Below, one piece after another: positions 31,655 through 42,611 of a DNA stretch of 64,000 nucleotides. A program made the position numbers and the translations under genes. Origin of the DNA: Leptobrachium leishanense. Lineage: Eukaryota; Chordata; Amphibia; Anura; Megophryidae. Under the pieces are notes generated by a model. It was given only the letters and a program-made list of their open reading frames with translations. It searched no databases and had not been told where the DNA came from. The DNA lies in contig CM019063.1 of the NCBI GenBank assembly GCA_009667805.1, positions 351,626,942-351,690,941 of the forward strand, read 5' to 3'. Within the stretch, counting starts at the first letter, position 1, and each line of letters starts with the position of its first letter.

Positions 31655-31860
31655 GTAGTTCTCATAGAGGACGTTCTGCATCGTTTTTGTTGTGCCTCCT
31701 CCTCCTCCTCCCTTGACTCCTCTCTTCAATCAGGCACCCTGGTGGAGTCAGTGACCTCATCATCGTCATCACCCCCTATCTTCTCGTCACTGGAGCCAAC
31801 CTCGCAATATGCTGTAGCTTCTGGGGGAACATGAGTGCCAGTTCTTTGTGTGTCACTGGC
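31655..31860. repeat. Second copy of a ~190-bp hAT-1 segment
   Basis: Matches 30,375-30,561 in order: ATAGAGGACGTTCTGCATCG, the CTCCTCCTCC block, TGGTGGAGTCAGTGACCTCA, CTCGCAATATGCTG and GTGTCACTGGCAC. The two copies flank the LTR fragment, which suggests recombination between two hAT copies or a duplication at the insertion. Confidence 0.75.
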
Positions 31861-31910
31861 ACCTCCTCCCTCAAGGCTGATTATACTCCCTTCCTCAACC
31901 TCAGAGTTTA

Positions 31911-32285
31911 TTATTATTATTATTATTCTTTATTTATAAAGCGCCAGCATATTCCGCAGCGCTGTACAATAAGCACAGTATAGACAGGGTTACAATACAT
32001 TGAACAACATTTGACAAACAGTACAGGAGGAGATGAGGGCCCTATTCCCGTAGGAACTCACAATCTAGGAGGGTTGGGGTTGGAAACAGGAGGAGAGGAC
32101 TGTAAGGTGAGAGTGATTGATGGTTGCGTCAGTGAGTTGGGTGGTAGGCTTCCCTAAATAGGAATGTTTTAAGGGAGCGTTTGAAGGAAGAGAAGTTAGG
32201 GGAAAGTCTGACAGTACGAGGGAGAGCGTTCCAGAGAGTGGGGGCTGCGCGTGAGAAATCCTGCAGTCTATCATGGGAAGTTTGA
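31911..32285 (-). mobile_element. L2-type LINE, 3' fragment 1
   Basis: The plus-strand left edge is (TTA)n then TCTTTATTTATAAAGCGCCA, the inverse of an L2-type 3' tail with a trinucleotide repeat. On the minus strand the RT C-terminus reads DRLQDFSRAAPTLWNALPRT then SFKRSLKTFLFREAY, typical of the CR1/L2 clade. 5'-truncated, as is usual. Confidence 0.75.
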
Positions 32286-32596
32286 ATAAGAGCACTGGAG
32301 TTGCTGCGCATCCTCAAGCAGCATGTCACTGTCACTGTAGTCAAACAATTCAGCTGACTCCCCCGTGTATGATAGTGAGGCAACGGCAGGAGTAGCTGTG
32401 GCCATGGAGGCTGAATTAGATATTTTGGCATCTGAGGTGGACTGTAAACCACTACAAGCCTGGCTGGCAGAGGACTCGGAAGATGAGGATGGCCTGGTTA
32501 GCCAATCCTCCAAATCCTCTGTATGTTGCTGCTGCTTAAGACAGCCAGCACCAGTTAGAAACAAAGACAAGCGTGCCCCTGCAGAGGATGCACCAC

Positions 32597-33117
32597 GTTA
32601 TTATTATTATTATTCTTTATTTATAAAGCGCCAGCATATTCTGCAGCACTGTACAATAGGCACAGTATAGACAGGGTTACAATACAATACAATGAACAAC
32701 ATTTGACAAACAGTACAGGAGGAGATGAGGTCCCTATTCCCGTAGGAACTCACAATCTATGAGGGTTGGGGTTGGAAAAAGGAGGAGAGGACTGCAAGGT
32801 GAGAGTGATTGATGGTTGCATCAGTGAGTTGGCTGGTAGGCTTCCCTAAATAGGAACGTTTTAAGGGAGCGTTTGAAGGAAGAGAAGTTAGGGGAAAGTC
32901 TGACAGTACGAGGGAGAGTGTTCCAGAGAGTGGGGGCTGCACGTGTGAAATCCTGCAGTCTATCATGGGAAGAGGTGATGCGGGGAGAAGCTAGGTGCAG
33001 GTTGCTGTTTGACCTTAGGGAGTGGGCTGGGGTGTATTTGGTGATTAGTGAGGACAGGTAGTGGGGAGCTGAGTTAGTGAGGGTTTTGTAGGTAAGGTCC
33101 ACAATGACCAGGGGCAC
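32597..33117 (-). mobile_element. L2-type LINE, 3' fragment 2
   Basis: About 90% like fragment 1 and longer. It starts with a TTATTATTATTATTATTCTT tail and reads on the minus strand YKTLTNSAPHYLSSLI, SLRSNSNLHLASPR and APTLWNTLPRTVRLSPNF, the CR1/L2 RT C-terminus. The two fragments lie 310 bp apart in the same orientation in the hAT-1 upstream region. Confidence 0.8.
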
Positions 33118-33189
33118 AGCCTTCTGACACAGGGGTTGCTTGCCCTCTTATCTGTGTCTGGGAGCATCTGCCTGTTTTTTTTTTTGGTC

Positions 33190-34065
33190 TTTCTGACATG
33201 GTGAGTGATATATAGATTAAAGATATACAGAACTCTGATTCAACTCTGGCATAAAGATTGGAGATATATAGAAGTCTGATTCAAATCTGGTATAAAGATT
33301 GGAGATATGCAGAACTCTGATATAAGTCGGCGATTTTACTGATATTTTCCTTTCAAGGCTGCCAATGTCCTCTACTCTCTCTGATTCACTTTCTCTCCTG
33401 CAGGCTGCAACACCCTGATAGCTGGCAACAGCCAGATTCAACTCTCAATAGATTAACAGATGAACTCTGATTAAACTGTGTTATTGTATGGTATCTAGAA
33501 TTAGATCAAAGATATACAGATTTTACAGAACAATGCTATAAATCAGTGATACACACTGTCCCTGATAGCCTGGATGTGCCAAGACAGATTCAAATTTGCT
33601 GAACTGTGGTAGAACTCACTGATACACACTGATAACAGGCTGTGCCAAATTGTAAATTTCCTGAAATCTGGTAGAACTCACTGATACACACTGGTAACAG
33701 GCTGTGCCAAGACAGATTCAAATTTACTGAACTGTGATATAACTCACTGATACACACTGATAACAGGCTGTGCCAAGACAGATTCTAAATTTGCTGAACT
33801 CTGGTAGAACTCACTGATACACACTGTCCCTGATAGCCTGGCAGTGCCAACACAGATTCAAATTCCCAGAGATCTCCTGCAACTCACTGATACACATTGT
33901 CCTTGATAGCCTGGCAGTGCCAACACAGATTCTAATTTGCTGAACTCTGGTAGAACTCACTGATACACACTGTCCCTGATAGCCTGGCAGTGCCAAGACA
34001 GATTCAAAGTTCCAGAAATCTCCTACAACATCACTGACACCCTGACAGAACAATCTCCTCTCCTC
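33190..34065. repeat. ~75-85-bp minisatellite in hAT-1
   Basis: Diverged repeats of CTCACTGATACACACTGTCC, then GATAGCCTGGCAGTGCCAA, CAGATTCAAATTTGCTGAA and CTCTGGTAGAA. About eight to ten copies; some lack the TGTCC part (TGATAACAGGCTG variant). The left part (33,220-33,480) uses a related GATATACAGAACTCTGATTC unit. Confidence 0.85.
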
Positions 34066-34429
34066 TGATTCACTCCTGCAAACACACATGCTGGGGCTGC
34101 AGGCAGGGAAGCCTTATATAGTGTGCTGCGGGACTTAGCTCTGTGAGCCCATGATTGGGCAAAATTTTCCCAATCAGGACTCTGAGCCGTGATTGGCACA
34201 GTCTTGCACCTGACCTGTGGTCAGGTGCAAGGCTGTAGCCAATTACAAGCTTCAAATAGGATGTAACTGGTGAGCGCAAAAGAATGCTCTGGAGTCTGGA
34301 TGTCTCATGCGAGTCCGCAACTCATCATATGGTTATGTGGAGGAAGCATATACAAAACATCATAGTGCTAAACTGTAAATGATGTATTTAAACAGTATAG
34401 TGGTAAGATTATGCCACTCACAAGGATGG

Positions 34430-35060
34430 AGCCCTAGCACTGGCTCAGAGTGGGGAATTGCCTCTGGGTGTTTTTTCTTCCTCCTTGTTGGCAGGTGACC
34501 CCCACCTTAGGTATAGAAATTTTCTTTGGACACCGTGGAGTAGTGGAAACACGGAGAGAGAAATTGGAAATACAAGCAAAACCAATCTGGAACAGGAAAT
34601 GTGACTTTAAAAAGTTTTAATAAAACAAATTTAAAAAAACCCATAAAATATGGCCCCAGAACGCGTTTCGCTGCTACACAGCAGCTTCCTCAGCTGGTTG
34701 AACAAATGCTTATGATGTGAGGGTATTTATACCCTTTATTACTCATAAAATTACCCACCCCTGTTTTCAATAAGTTTAAAATTTCCAATCGTTGGGATCT
34801 GCCATCTTGCGCATGCGCCGTAACGTTTTTCCACGTTCCACGCTGGTTTCAGGGTATCTCTTTGAAGTGCGGCCATTTTGCGCATGCGCAGTCCTTAATT
34901 TCATGTTTTGATGCGATCGTTAGTTTCAGTCATGCGGCATTGTCGGATTCAGGTCTCTCTTTGATGTTTGAACAGAAATTCGTGATCTCAAGCCCATTTG
35001 TATGGTGTTAACATGAAATAAAACGGAAATTCATGATTAAAAAAGAAAATGGGAACATTG
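34430..35060 (-). mobile_element. Penelope-like element terminal region with hammerhead
   Basis: Contains the hammerhead motif at 34,656-34,698 next to TTTTATTAAAACTTTTTAAAG on the minus strand, an arrangement seen in the repeated ends of vertebrate Penelope-like elements. No reverse transcriptase or GIY-YIG sequence nearby, so only the terminal part survives. The borders are approximate. Confidence 0.55.
34656..34698 (-). ncRNA. Hammerhead ribozyme motif (type I, Penelope-like)
   Basis: On the minus strand: stem I strand CCAG, core CTGAGGA (fits CUGANGA), stem-loop II AGCTGCT-GTGT-AGCAGC, core GAAA, the short stem III segment CGCG, TT at the cleavage side, and CTGG, which pairs with CCAG to close stem I. 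All conserved core bases are present. Such minimal hammerheads are known in Penelope-like elements and would self-cleave the transcript. Confidence 0.72.
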
Positions 35061-36348
35061 CAAATCGCTCCCCCATGCCATCTGTATTTGAGAACATGTG
35101 TTTACACCTAAGTTGCTTTAATTCTTTGCTGAGATCACCATGAATCTCCAACCTATAGTGAGTTATGGGATAAAACCTTAAATTTAAATGGGTCCCACCG
35201 TTATGTTTTACAAGTATATTAAATAGAATTAGGTCAAAATAGACCCTACTTTATTGGAATTCTAATCCTGTCAAAATCGACCCAAACTCCTATGTATCTG
35301 GATTCGAGATATAGTAAGGACAATTATTCTTATATGTAAGGTACTAATGTGAATCTTAAATATGAGATCCTAAAAGCGCTCAAAGGGTCATATGTATATA
35401 AATATGCTCCTATGATTCTTTATATATATATATATAATACAGTCTGTTGAATTTTGTGTGACGATATTCACTGGTTGCCGGCAGGGCCGGATTAACGTAG
35501 GGGCAGATGGAGCGGCCGCTCCAGGCCCCTACCTGAAAATAAGCCCACAGCCAAGTGGATGAGCCATTCGCCGGTGTTCTGACAAAATTGGCAGTTTGTC
35601 AGAATCACCAGCCGACAGGCTACAGGCCCCTTCTGAACGCATCAGCACAGCTCTATCTCTCGGCCACAAGAGATGATGTGAGTATGGCCGAGTGAGAGCT
35701 ACAGGGGAGCTTACATTGCCGAGTTCAGGGCCGCACTCAGGGCATTGCAGGTTTTATGCATTGCTTCCTGGGTCCTGTAGGAGCAAGCCCCGCCTCTGCC
35801 TGCCCCCTAGCGTGTCACTTCCAAAGGTGGGGCAGCGTGGGAGAGAGGTGTGAGTGAGCTCTACAGAGGTAAGGGAAAATGCAGAGGAAGGGGAATCAGG
35901 CTGACCCAGCCAGACCTGCCCTTTTACTCTCCCTCCTAGTTCAATTAACCCCTTCATCCCTGCTGTCTGCAGTTCTTAAAAGGCTTAGCATGGACCCTGA
36001 GCCATCCCTCCTGTTTTTTAACCCCCTACTTCCCTGCACTGCAGTCTGAAGGACTTTCACCCTTCACATGAAAGAGGAGGGGTGGCTCAACCAGGACCAA
36101 GTGAAAGCTTATGAGTTCTGGCTGCAGGCAGCAGGGCAGGGATGCAGGGTTTAAATGAAAGAAATGTCTCAAGCTAATGAGCCCTGGCTGCAGACAGCAG
36201 TACAGGATGCTGGGGGTTAAATGAAAGAGGAGATATTGCTCAGGGTCCATTTAACCTGTTGCATCCTTGTTCTGCTGTGTGCAGCCAGGGCTCGCCAGCC
36301 TTCACACAGCCTGAGCCTTAGAAAAAAATAAACACTTTTTATTTATTT
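35061..36348. other. Gene-free stretch with small repeats
   Basis: No coding sequence. Holds a (TA)n tract near 35,421-35,436, a repeat-like start GCAGGGCCGGATTAACGTAG at 35,481 with a palindrome GGAGCGGCCGCTCC, and two ~75-bp direct repeats (GAGCCCTGGCTGCAGACAGC type) at about 36,105-36,240. Confidence 0.4.
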
Positions 36349-36994
36349 TAACCCCTTAGTGACCGGGCGGTTTTACACAAATCCGTCCTTTAGTGACCGC
36401 TGCTGTTTTTACGTTTCTGCTCTGTTAGTGTTTAGGACAAATTTTCCTCTTACTCGTTTATGCAACCCACACATATTTTACACTGCTTTTCTCGTCATTA
36501 AATGGACTTTATAAAAATACCATTTTTTTTTCATCATTTCATATAATTTACTATAAAAACCATTGTGAAATATGACAAAAAAATTGATAAAACACCACTT
36601 TTTCGAACTTTGACCCCCAAAATTTCTTATGTATCAACAACCGTCAAAAAAATTTAATTCCTTAGTAGTTTCTAAATTTAGTTCTGGGTTTAGCAATACC
36701 CAGTGTTTACATATTCCTCGCTTTTTTCCTTATTTTATGCAACAATAAGTGCAAGTAGCACTTTGCCATTTCCAAAGAGTTTATTTTCAAAACTAGTGAT
36801 AGTGACATTGTAACACTGATATCTGTCACTAATTCCTGAATAACCCTCCACATATACATATTTTTTTAAAGTACACAAATCAAGGTATTAAACTTAGGGT
36901 ATTTTGACTCTTTCCATGCAAACCATCTTACCACAAATCTATGCCAAAGTTTGAGAAAAAAAAGTTTTGGTGATTTTGTTTTTTTGAACGCAAT

Positions 36995-38640
36995 TTAAGA
37001 ATACATGTACTGGGAACTTTAAGGTTTACTGCCAAAAACCACCCCAAAATATGTTCAGCAACATCTTCTGAGTAAATTGATACCGCCCATGTATAGGTAT
37101 GTCGGGTCATTTGGGGGCTAATAGGCCTTATTTGGGGGGTGCGCATTTCAGTTTTTCCAACTTGGAATTTTCACATTTCGTCATCATGCACCCATGTCCT
37201 TTTTGGGACATTTTTGAAGCCGGCCAAAGTAATTTACCCCCATCAAACCATATATTTTTAGAAAGAGCACACCCTAGGGTACGTCAAAGAGTTGTATTTT
37301 AACACTTTCAATGCACTAGCTCTATGTCAAACTGTCAGGTAGTCACTTTTTGTGTTATTTTTTCACACACATTGTACTTTAGGCATGAATTGTCAAATCC
37401 AGTTATGGGTACTGCCAAAAAACACCCCAAAATATGTTCAGCAACATCTTCTGAGTAAATTGATACCGCCATGTGTCGGTATATCGGGTCATTTGGGGGC
37501 TAATAGGCCTTATTTGGGGGGTGCGCATTTCAGTTTTCCAACTTGGAATTTTCACATTTCGTCATCATGCACCCATGTCCTATTTGGGACATTTTTGAAG
37601 CCGGCCAAAGTAATTTACCCCCATCAAACCATATATTTTTAGAAAGGGCACACCCTAGGATACTTCAAAGAGTTGTATTTTAACACTTTCCATGCACTAG
37701 CTCTATGTCAAACTTTCAGGTAGTCACTTTTTGTGTTATATTTTCACACACATTATACTTTAGGCATGAATTGTCAAATCCAGTTATGGGTTACTGCCAA
37801 AAAACACCCCAAAATATGTTCAGCAACATCTTCTGAGTAAAGTGATACCACCCATATATAGATTTGTTCTGCTGTTTTTGGGGTGCTACGCCAATCTTTT
37901 GACATGTGCTTGTCAATTTTCTAATTTGACATACAGTATCTTCTTTGCTTATCTTCTTTTTAGGGGCCTTTTTACATACCCCAATTTTATGAACGTGCAT
38001 ATATTTGGTAAGCTAACACCCCAAAGTATTGTAAATGGAGTGTTTTTATGCCATGGATGCAACCGTTTGCTCCAAACAAATTGGATACGGTTTGGTGGTC
38101 ATTTTTCATTTTCACACCCACATCAGTTTTGGACTGTGATTTAGGAGACACTGTTGTTTGTTACTGCATGAAAACTCTCCAGGTTGTTTTCTGCAAGGTC
38201 TCCTGAGTACACCCATGCCCCCCATGCATAGGTTTGCCAGGATTTTGGGAAGGTTCAAATACAATTTTTATGACTTTGTCATTGGAGTTGAAATTGAGAT
38301 TATTTATTCAGCTAGGCCTATCTTTGGTTTTGGGTCTACCGCATACCCCAGTTTGAATTATTGCCAGAAAATTGTTTATATTTGTTATGTTGACACCCCA
38401 AGGTATTGCATATGGAGTGCTTTGATGCCATGGATGCAACGGTTTTAGCCCAAAACATTTGAGAAGGTGTGTGGCGGTAATTTTTCAATTTTCAGATTTT
38501 TACGCCCACATTAGATTTGGACTGTGATTTAGGAGACACTGTTGTTTGTTACTGCATGAAAACTCTCCAGGTTGTTTTCTGCAAGGTCTCCTGAGTACAC
38601 CCATGCCCCCCATGCATAGGTGTGCAAAGATTTGGGCAAA
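36995..38640. repeat. ~385-bp tandem array in the piggyBac 3' region
   Basis: TACTGCCAAAAA(A)CACCCCAAAATATGT-type blocks begin at about 37,029, 37,411 and 37,792. TTTGGGGGCTAATAGGCCTT recurs at 37,110 and 37,494, and GGAGACACTGTTGTTTGTTA at 38,144 and 38,531. The spacing is 382-388 bp. The last units diverge. Confidence 0.85.
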
Positions 38641-38768
38641 ATACAGCAGCAATTGTAGAACATAAAAATGTAGGAATAAAATGTAAAAGTCTGGTGCAGT
38701 AAAAGAAAAAAATAAACTAAACTGAACTAACTAACTAACGTGTAAGAAAAAATAGAAAGGAAAAAAAA

Positions 38769-39625
38769 TCACAGATCACGCACAGTGTGATATATCTTGA
38801 AACAGTCCCCAAGACACAGACCGGGTTGTCCAGGGCATTCTGGGCAGTAAAAGATTGTGTCTCTCCTCTGCCCCTTCTTGAAACACACCCTGCATCTTTT
38901 TTGGGGTTTCTGTTTGCCCTCAGTAGGGGGGATTTTATAAATAAAATGTGTAGCCCCAACTCTGTCCCCCATCACCGCCCGGGGAGCAGGTGCATCCTGG
39001 TACAAAAACCCCGAAATGACCTGGAGCTGAAACTGTAAAAAGGACAGCGTCACTCCGGGGTTTGCCTTTTTGCAGAGCAAAAAGGCATTGTGGGTTGCAA
39101 TTTGCATCAGGTAAATTGCAACCTTTTTGTACCAGGCCCTTGACTTCCGCATAATCTGGTAGGGCTGGAGCAGCTGATCTGCCAGGTCAACCCCACCCAT
39201 ATGCCGGTTATAGGCTTTGATGCACACTGGCTTCCTGATGCGCTTAGCTCTGCCACGTACAGAGACCTCCACAGACCTCTCAGTGTGGATGGTGGATAGA
39301 AGGTATACATCCTTCTTGTCTCTGTACTTGACCGCCAACAGCTCCTCTTGGCGCAGAGCTGAGGTTTTCCCCCTTTTTAACCGGGTGCGGACAAGCTGTG
39401 CTGGGAAACCTACGCGGTTCTTGCGAACAGTACCGCATGCTGCTGTATCAAAACAATACAGCAGCTTGAACAAAGGGACACTCGTATAAAAATTATCAAC
39501 ATACAAGTGGTACCCTTTGTTCATCAGGGGAAAAAGTAGGTCCCACACAATCTTGCCACTGGTTCCCATGTGTTCTGGGCAACCTGGAGGGTCAAGGCTA
39601 CTATCCTTTCCCTCGTACACCCGGA
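38769..39625 (-). CDS. piggyBac transposase, C-terminal two thirds (partial)
   Basis: Cut-and-paste transposase acting at TTAA sites. The visible 285 residues are open without stops. They contain GYHLYVDNFYTSVPLF (second catalytic aspartate), YNRHMGGVDLADQLL (third catalytic aspartate), the helix SRAWYKKVAIYLMQIATHNA, and a C-terminal cysteine-rich zinc domain: CRVCFKKGQRRDTIFYCPEC then PGLCLGDCFKIYH. The first catalytic aspartate and the N-terminus fall in or beyond the 100-N gap. The frame is the best preserved of all transposon genes here, suggesting a young copy. A domesticated PGBD gene is possible but the flanking TTAA end argues for an element. Confidence 0.85.
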
Positions 39626-39725
39626 NNNNNNNNNNNNNNNNNNNNNNNNNNNNNNNNNNNNNNNNNNNNNNNNNNNNNNNNNNNNNNNNNNNNNNNNNNN
39701 NNNNNNNNNNNNNNNNNNNNNNNNN
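39626..39725. other. Assembly gap (100 N)
   Basis: Exactly 100 N, the usual placeholder for a gap of unknown size. piggyBac lies on the left and satellite on the right, so the real distance between them is unknown. Confidence 0.99.
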
Positions 39726-40590
39726 TCTAACTCTAACGTGTGTGGTACAATGCAAGGAACAAATGGCAATTCAAGTCTTTTCAAGAAAAACGGTTTTCTG
39801 CTCAGGATATGAAAGATTGTCAGTTTCTCGAAAACTCATTGAAATGAGTAAGGAAACACGCGGTGGACGTTTTCCAAAAGGCTGTTGCATTAGGAAATTC
39901 CTTTCTAACTCTAACGTGTGTAGTACCATGAAAGGAACAAATGGCAATTCAAGTCTTTTTATGAAAATCTTTTTAATGCTCGGGAAATCCAAAATTAGCA
40001 GTTTTGTGAAAATCTCATTGAAATGAATAAGGAAACACATTTTGGAAGTTTTCCAAAGCGCTGTTGCATTAGCAAATTCCTTTCTAACTCTAATTTGTGG
40101 TGTACCATGAAAGGAACAAATGGCAATTCTTTTCATGAAAAACTGTTTTCTGCTCAGGAAATTAGCAGTTTCGTGAAAATCTCAGTGAAATGAATAAAGA
40201 AACACATTTTGGAAGTTTTCCAAAGCGCTGTTGCTATTGCAAATTCCTTTCTAACTCTAACGTGTGTGGTACCATGAAAGGAGCAAATGGCAATTCAAGT
40301 CATTTCATGATAAACTGCTTTCTGCTCAGGAAATCAAAGATTAGCAGTTTCGTGAAAATCTCATTGAGATGAATAAGGTTAACACATTTTGGAAGTTTTC
40401 CAAAACGCTGTTTCTTTTGCAAATTCCTTTCTAACTCTAACGTGTGTTTTACCATGAAAGGAACGAATGGCAATTCAAGTCTTTTCATGAAAATCTTTTT
40501 TCTGCTTGGGAAATCCAAAATTAGCAGTTTTGTGAAAATCTCATTGAAATGAATAAGGAAACACATTTTGGAAGTTTCATATAATACATT
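39726..40590. repeat. ~179-bp satellite-like tandem repeat
   Basis: TCTAACTCTAACGTGTG begins units at 39,726, 39,904, 40,083, 40,251 and 40,430 (spacing 178, 179, 168, 179). Shared blocks include ACCATGAAAGGAACAAATGG, ATTAGCAGTTT and TGAATAAGGAAACACATTTT. It abuts the assembly gap and may continue through it. Confidence 0.92.
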
Positions 40591-40807
40591 TGACATTTGG
40601 GAGGCATGTCAGTGCTTAGTAAATAAACCCCTTTGCGCAGCAGCCCCGCTAGTGCCACCATGTTAAACAGCGAGTCCCAACATGCAAAAAGGTGTTTTGG
40701 TAAACTTGCATCATGTTTATTTTCAATGGGAGTTCAAAAAAACAAAAAAAGGCATATTGGTTTTGCTAACTCCCCTAATGAGTTTGTCAACGTCCACCTT
40801 GCCCAGG
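40591..40807. other. Spacer after the satellite
   Basis: Unique-looking AT-rich sequence; no gene or element recognised. Confidence 0.3.
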
Positions 40808-41036
40808 AGACATGTGCACAGCACAAAATTTCGTTTTGAACTAATGGATTAGTCCTAAAATGCAATTTATTTAGTTTCTAAAGAAATTCGTTTTAATTTC
40901 TTTAGTATGAAAACTAATTTCATTCATCCGAAAAACAGTGGATACAATTACTATTGTAGTGGCTCCTCAGAGCGCTGAGAACGCTGCTTGTTACAGTATC
41001 ACTCACTCTCAGCACAATGTGCCAGGCAAAGCGGCT

Positions 41037-41180
41037 ACAGTAACTGACTGCTGCTCATCAGTGCTCAGAGTTTCAGTAAAACTAGTAAATAATATTTTTA
41101 TATACAAGAGGTTAGAACAATATTATTTCCTTATTTTACTGAAACTCTGAGCGCTGTTACAGTCAGTTACTGTAACAGAT
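41037..41180. repeat. Long inverted repeat
   Basis: TACAGTAACTGACTG and CTCAGAGTTTCAGTAAAA (left arm) match TTTTACTGAAACTCTGAG and CAGTCAGTTACTGTA (right arm) in inverted order, with a spacer of about 47 bp. It lies inside the possible hAT-like element. Confidence 0.75.
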
Positions 41181-41284
41181 GAGCCTGATACATTGTACTG
41201 AGAGATAATATAACAAGAAGCCGATCTCAGCGCTCACAGCCACTGGATATAAAGGGCTAGAAGAAAAAAAAGGCTGGTCTCTGT

Positions 41285-41440
41285 ATAATGTATAGAACTT
41301 CCTACTGCATTAATTAATACCCCTCTCTATATAATGTAGATAACATCCTCCTGCATTAATACCCCTCTCTGTATAATATATACAACATCCACCTGCATTA
41401 ATTAATGCCCCTCTCTGTATAGAACATCCTACTGCATTGG
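41285..41440. repeat. Short tandem repeat, ~55 bp
   Basis: About three copies of CTGTATAATGTATAGAACTT-like plus CCTGCATTAATTAATACCCC. Diverged. Confidence 0.7.
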
Positions 41441-42311
41441 CATGTGGAGGGTGCAGATCGTCAGAATGCAATGCTTATCCAGCACAGGCGAGGGAACTTT
41501 TACTTAAAACTTTGTATCTCTGTGGGGTAGACACAGGAATATAAAAGCAGGGGAGAGGGAAAATATTAACGTATATCGGTCTGAAAGCTCAGAGAAGAGA
41601 TGACTGGTGCAAATTGATTTTCATAATAAAATAAAGCACTTTAAATCTAGGGAAAACATTAAAATAAATCACACTGAAGGCTCATAATGACAGTAACTGT
41701 GAGAGTTGGATACTAAATGTATCAGACGTAAAAAAAATCTTTATAACAAGCAGCACTGGGAGAGGAGAGGGACTTTATATAAAACGTGTATTCTAGATGA
41801 GGAAACAGGGATAGTGCTCCTGGATAATATAAAATGTATCAGACCTAAGCCCCTATTATGCAGAGCGGGAGGGGAGAAAACACACGTTTTAGAAAGTCCC
41901 GCTCTTCTCCAGCCCTCCTCTGTCATTAGCTTTCAGTGGGATTTATTTGAATGTTTTCCTTCTCCAGCTGCTTTTATCATCTTGTCTGCCTCAGACACGC
42001 AAGGGTTAAGTAAAGGTTTCCTTTCCTGTGCTGGCTCTCTGTGAGTGAGTATTCTGGAGCTCTATCACTGTCAGATTTTCAGGTAGGGGTCAGGAAGGAT
42101 TACGCATACAAACCTTTTCTGTAGCTTTGCGATGTTGCACTTCATTACTGGTCTCCTTCTCTCCTCAATGCAATATCACAAAAAGGACTGAAACTAAAAT
42201 GTAGTGCATTTTATTTTAGTTTCTTTCGTTTTTTGTAGTGAGCAGTTTTGTATCTCGAGTCATACGAAAACGAAATTATCCCAAAATTCGGACTAAATCC
42301 AATGCACATGT

Positions 42312-42609
42312 CTATTACTAAAACAAATGCACATGTCTATTGCCCAGCAATCGTTCTGAAATCCCAGTCTGCAAGGTGTGATCGCCCATCTGGTGTGGTC
42401 TTCACCCGTTGCCAGAAGTCGGACGTCTGCTGCAATGGACAATGGTTCCATTCACATTCATGTTACGGACGTACGACGACAGGCGATATCGGATGATCGC
42501 ACCATCGCACGAAAACGGTTCCAGTGGTCATCCAGCCTTAAGGGCCCGGCCAGGGTCTCATTTCCAACACTGCTTTTCTTGAAAAAAAGAACTATCTGCC
42601 CACAATAGA
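42312..42609. other. Gene-free spacer with repeat-like sequence
   Basis: Sequence around 42,420-42,540 (TGCAATGGACAATGGTTCC, CATTCATGTTACGGACGTAC, CATCGCACGAAAACGG) looks like a terminal piece of a dispersed repeat. No gene. Confidence 0.3.
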
Positions 42610-42611
42610 TG

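Larger units (their letters stand above)
17838..34329 (-). mobile_element. hAT-1: decayed autonomous hAT transposon carrying nested insertions
   Basis: The left end has GTGTTCGGTTCG followed by a TTCGA-rich subterminal region, as in the second hAT copy, but lacks the outer TAGTGATGAGC, so it is truncated against the minisatellite. The right end is probably near 34,317-34,329 (CTCATCATA), a weak version of the terminal repeat. On the minus strand it encodes a BED-finger hAT transposase whose N-terminal part lies at 30,168-30,560 and upstream, and the rest at 19,328-21,486. The gap between them is exactly the hAT-2 insertion. It also carries an LTR-element fragment, two L2 3' ends and a minisatellite. 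Confidence 0.7.
36353..39625 (-). mobile_element. piggyBac element, truncated at an assembly gap
   Basis: The 3' end is set by TTAA at 36,349-36,352 followed by CCCCTTAGTGACCG. The transposase (38,769-39,625) runs into the N-gap, so the 5' part and the other TTAA are missing. Between the gene and the TTAA end lies a tandem array of ~385-bp units. The TTAA target is the piggyBac hallmark. Assignment of 36,349 as the true end is an inference from distance and orientation. Confidence 0.68.
40808..42311. mobile_element. Possible hAT-like non-autonomous element
   Basis: The left end GACATGTGCACAGCAC and the right end (reverse complement) GACATGTGCATTGGATT form short inverted repeats, both followed by ATTTCGTTTT-like subterminal sequence. 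GCACATGTCTATT is repeated twice at the right end. No transposase. Target duplication not resolved, so the borders are tentative. Confidence 0.4.

Noticed and set aside
37099..38144. Several 67-100-codon frames in similar series
   Set aside because: They arise from the ~385-bp tandem units in the piggyBac 3' region and do not share a conserved protein frame.
42378..42608. Short frame before the gypsy integrase
   Set aside because: It is in repeat-like sequence and shows no known domain.
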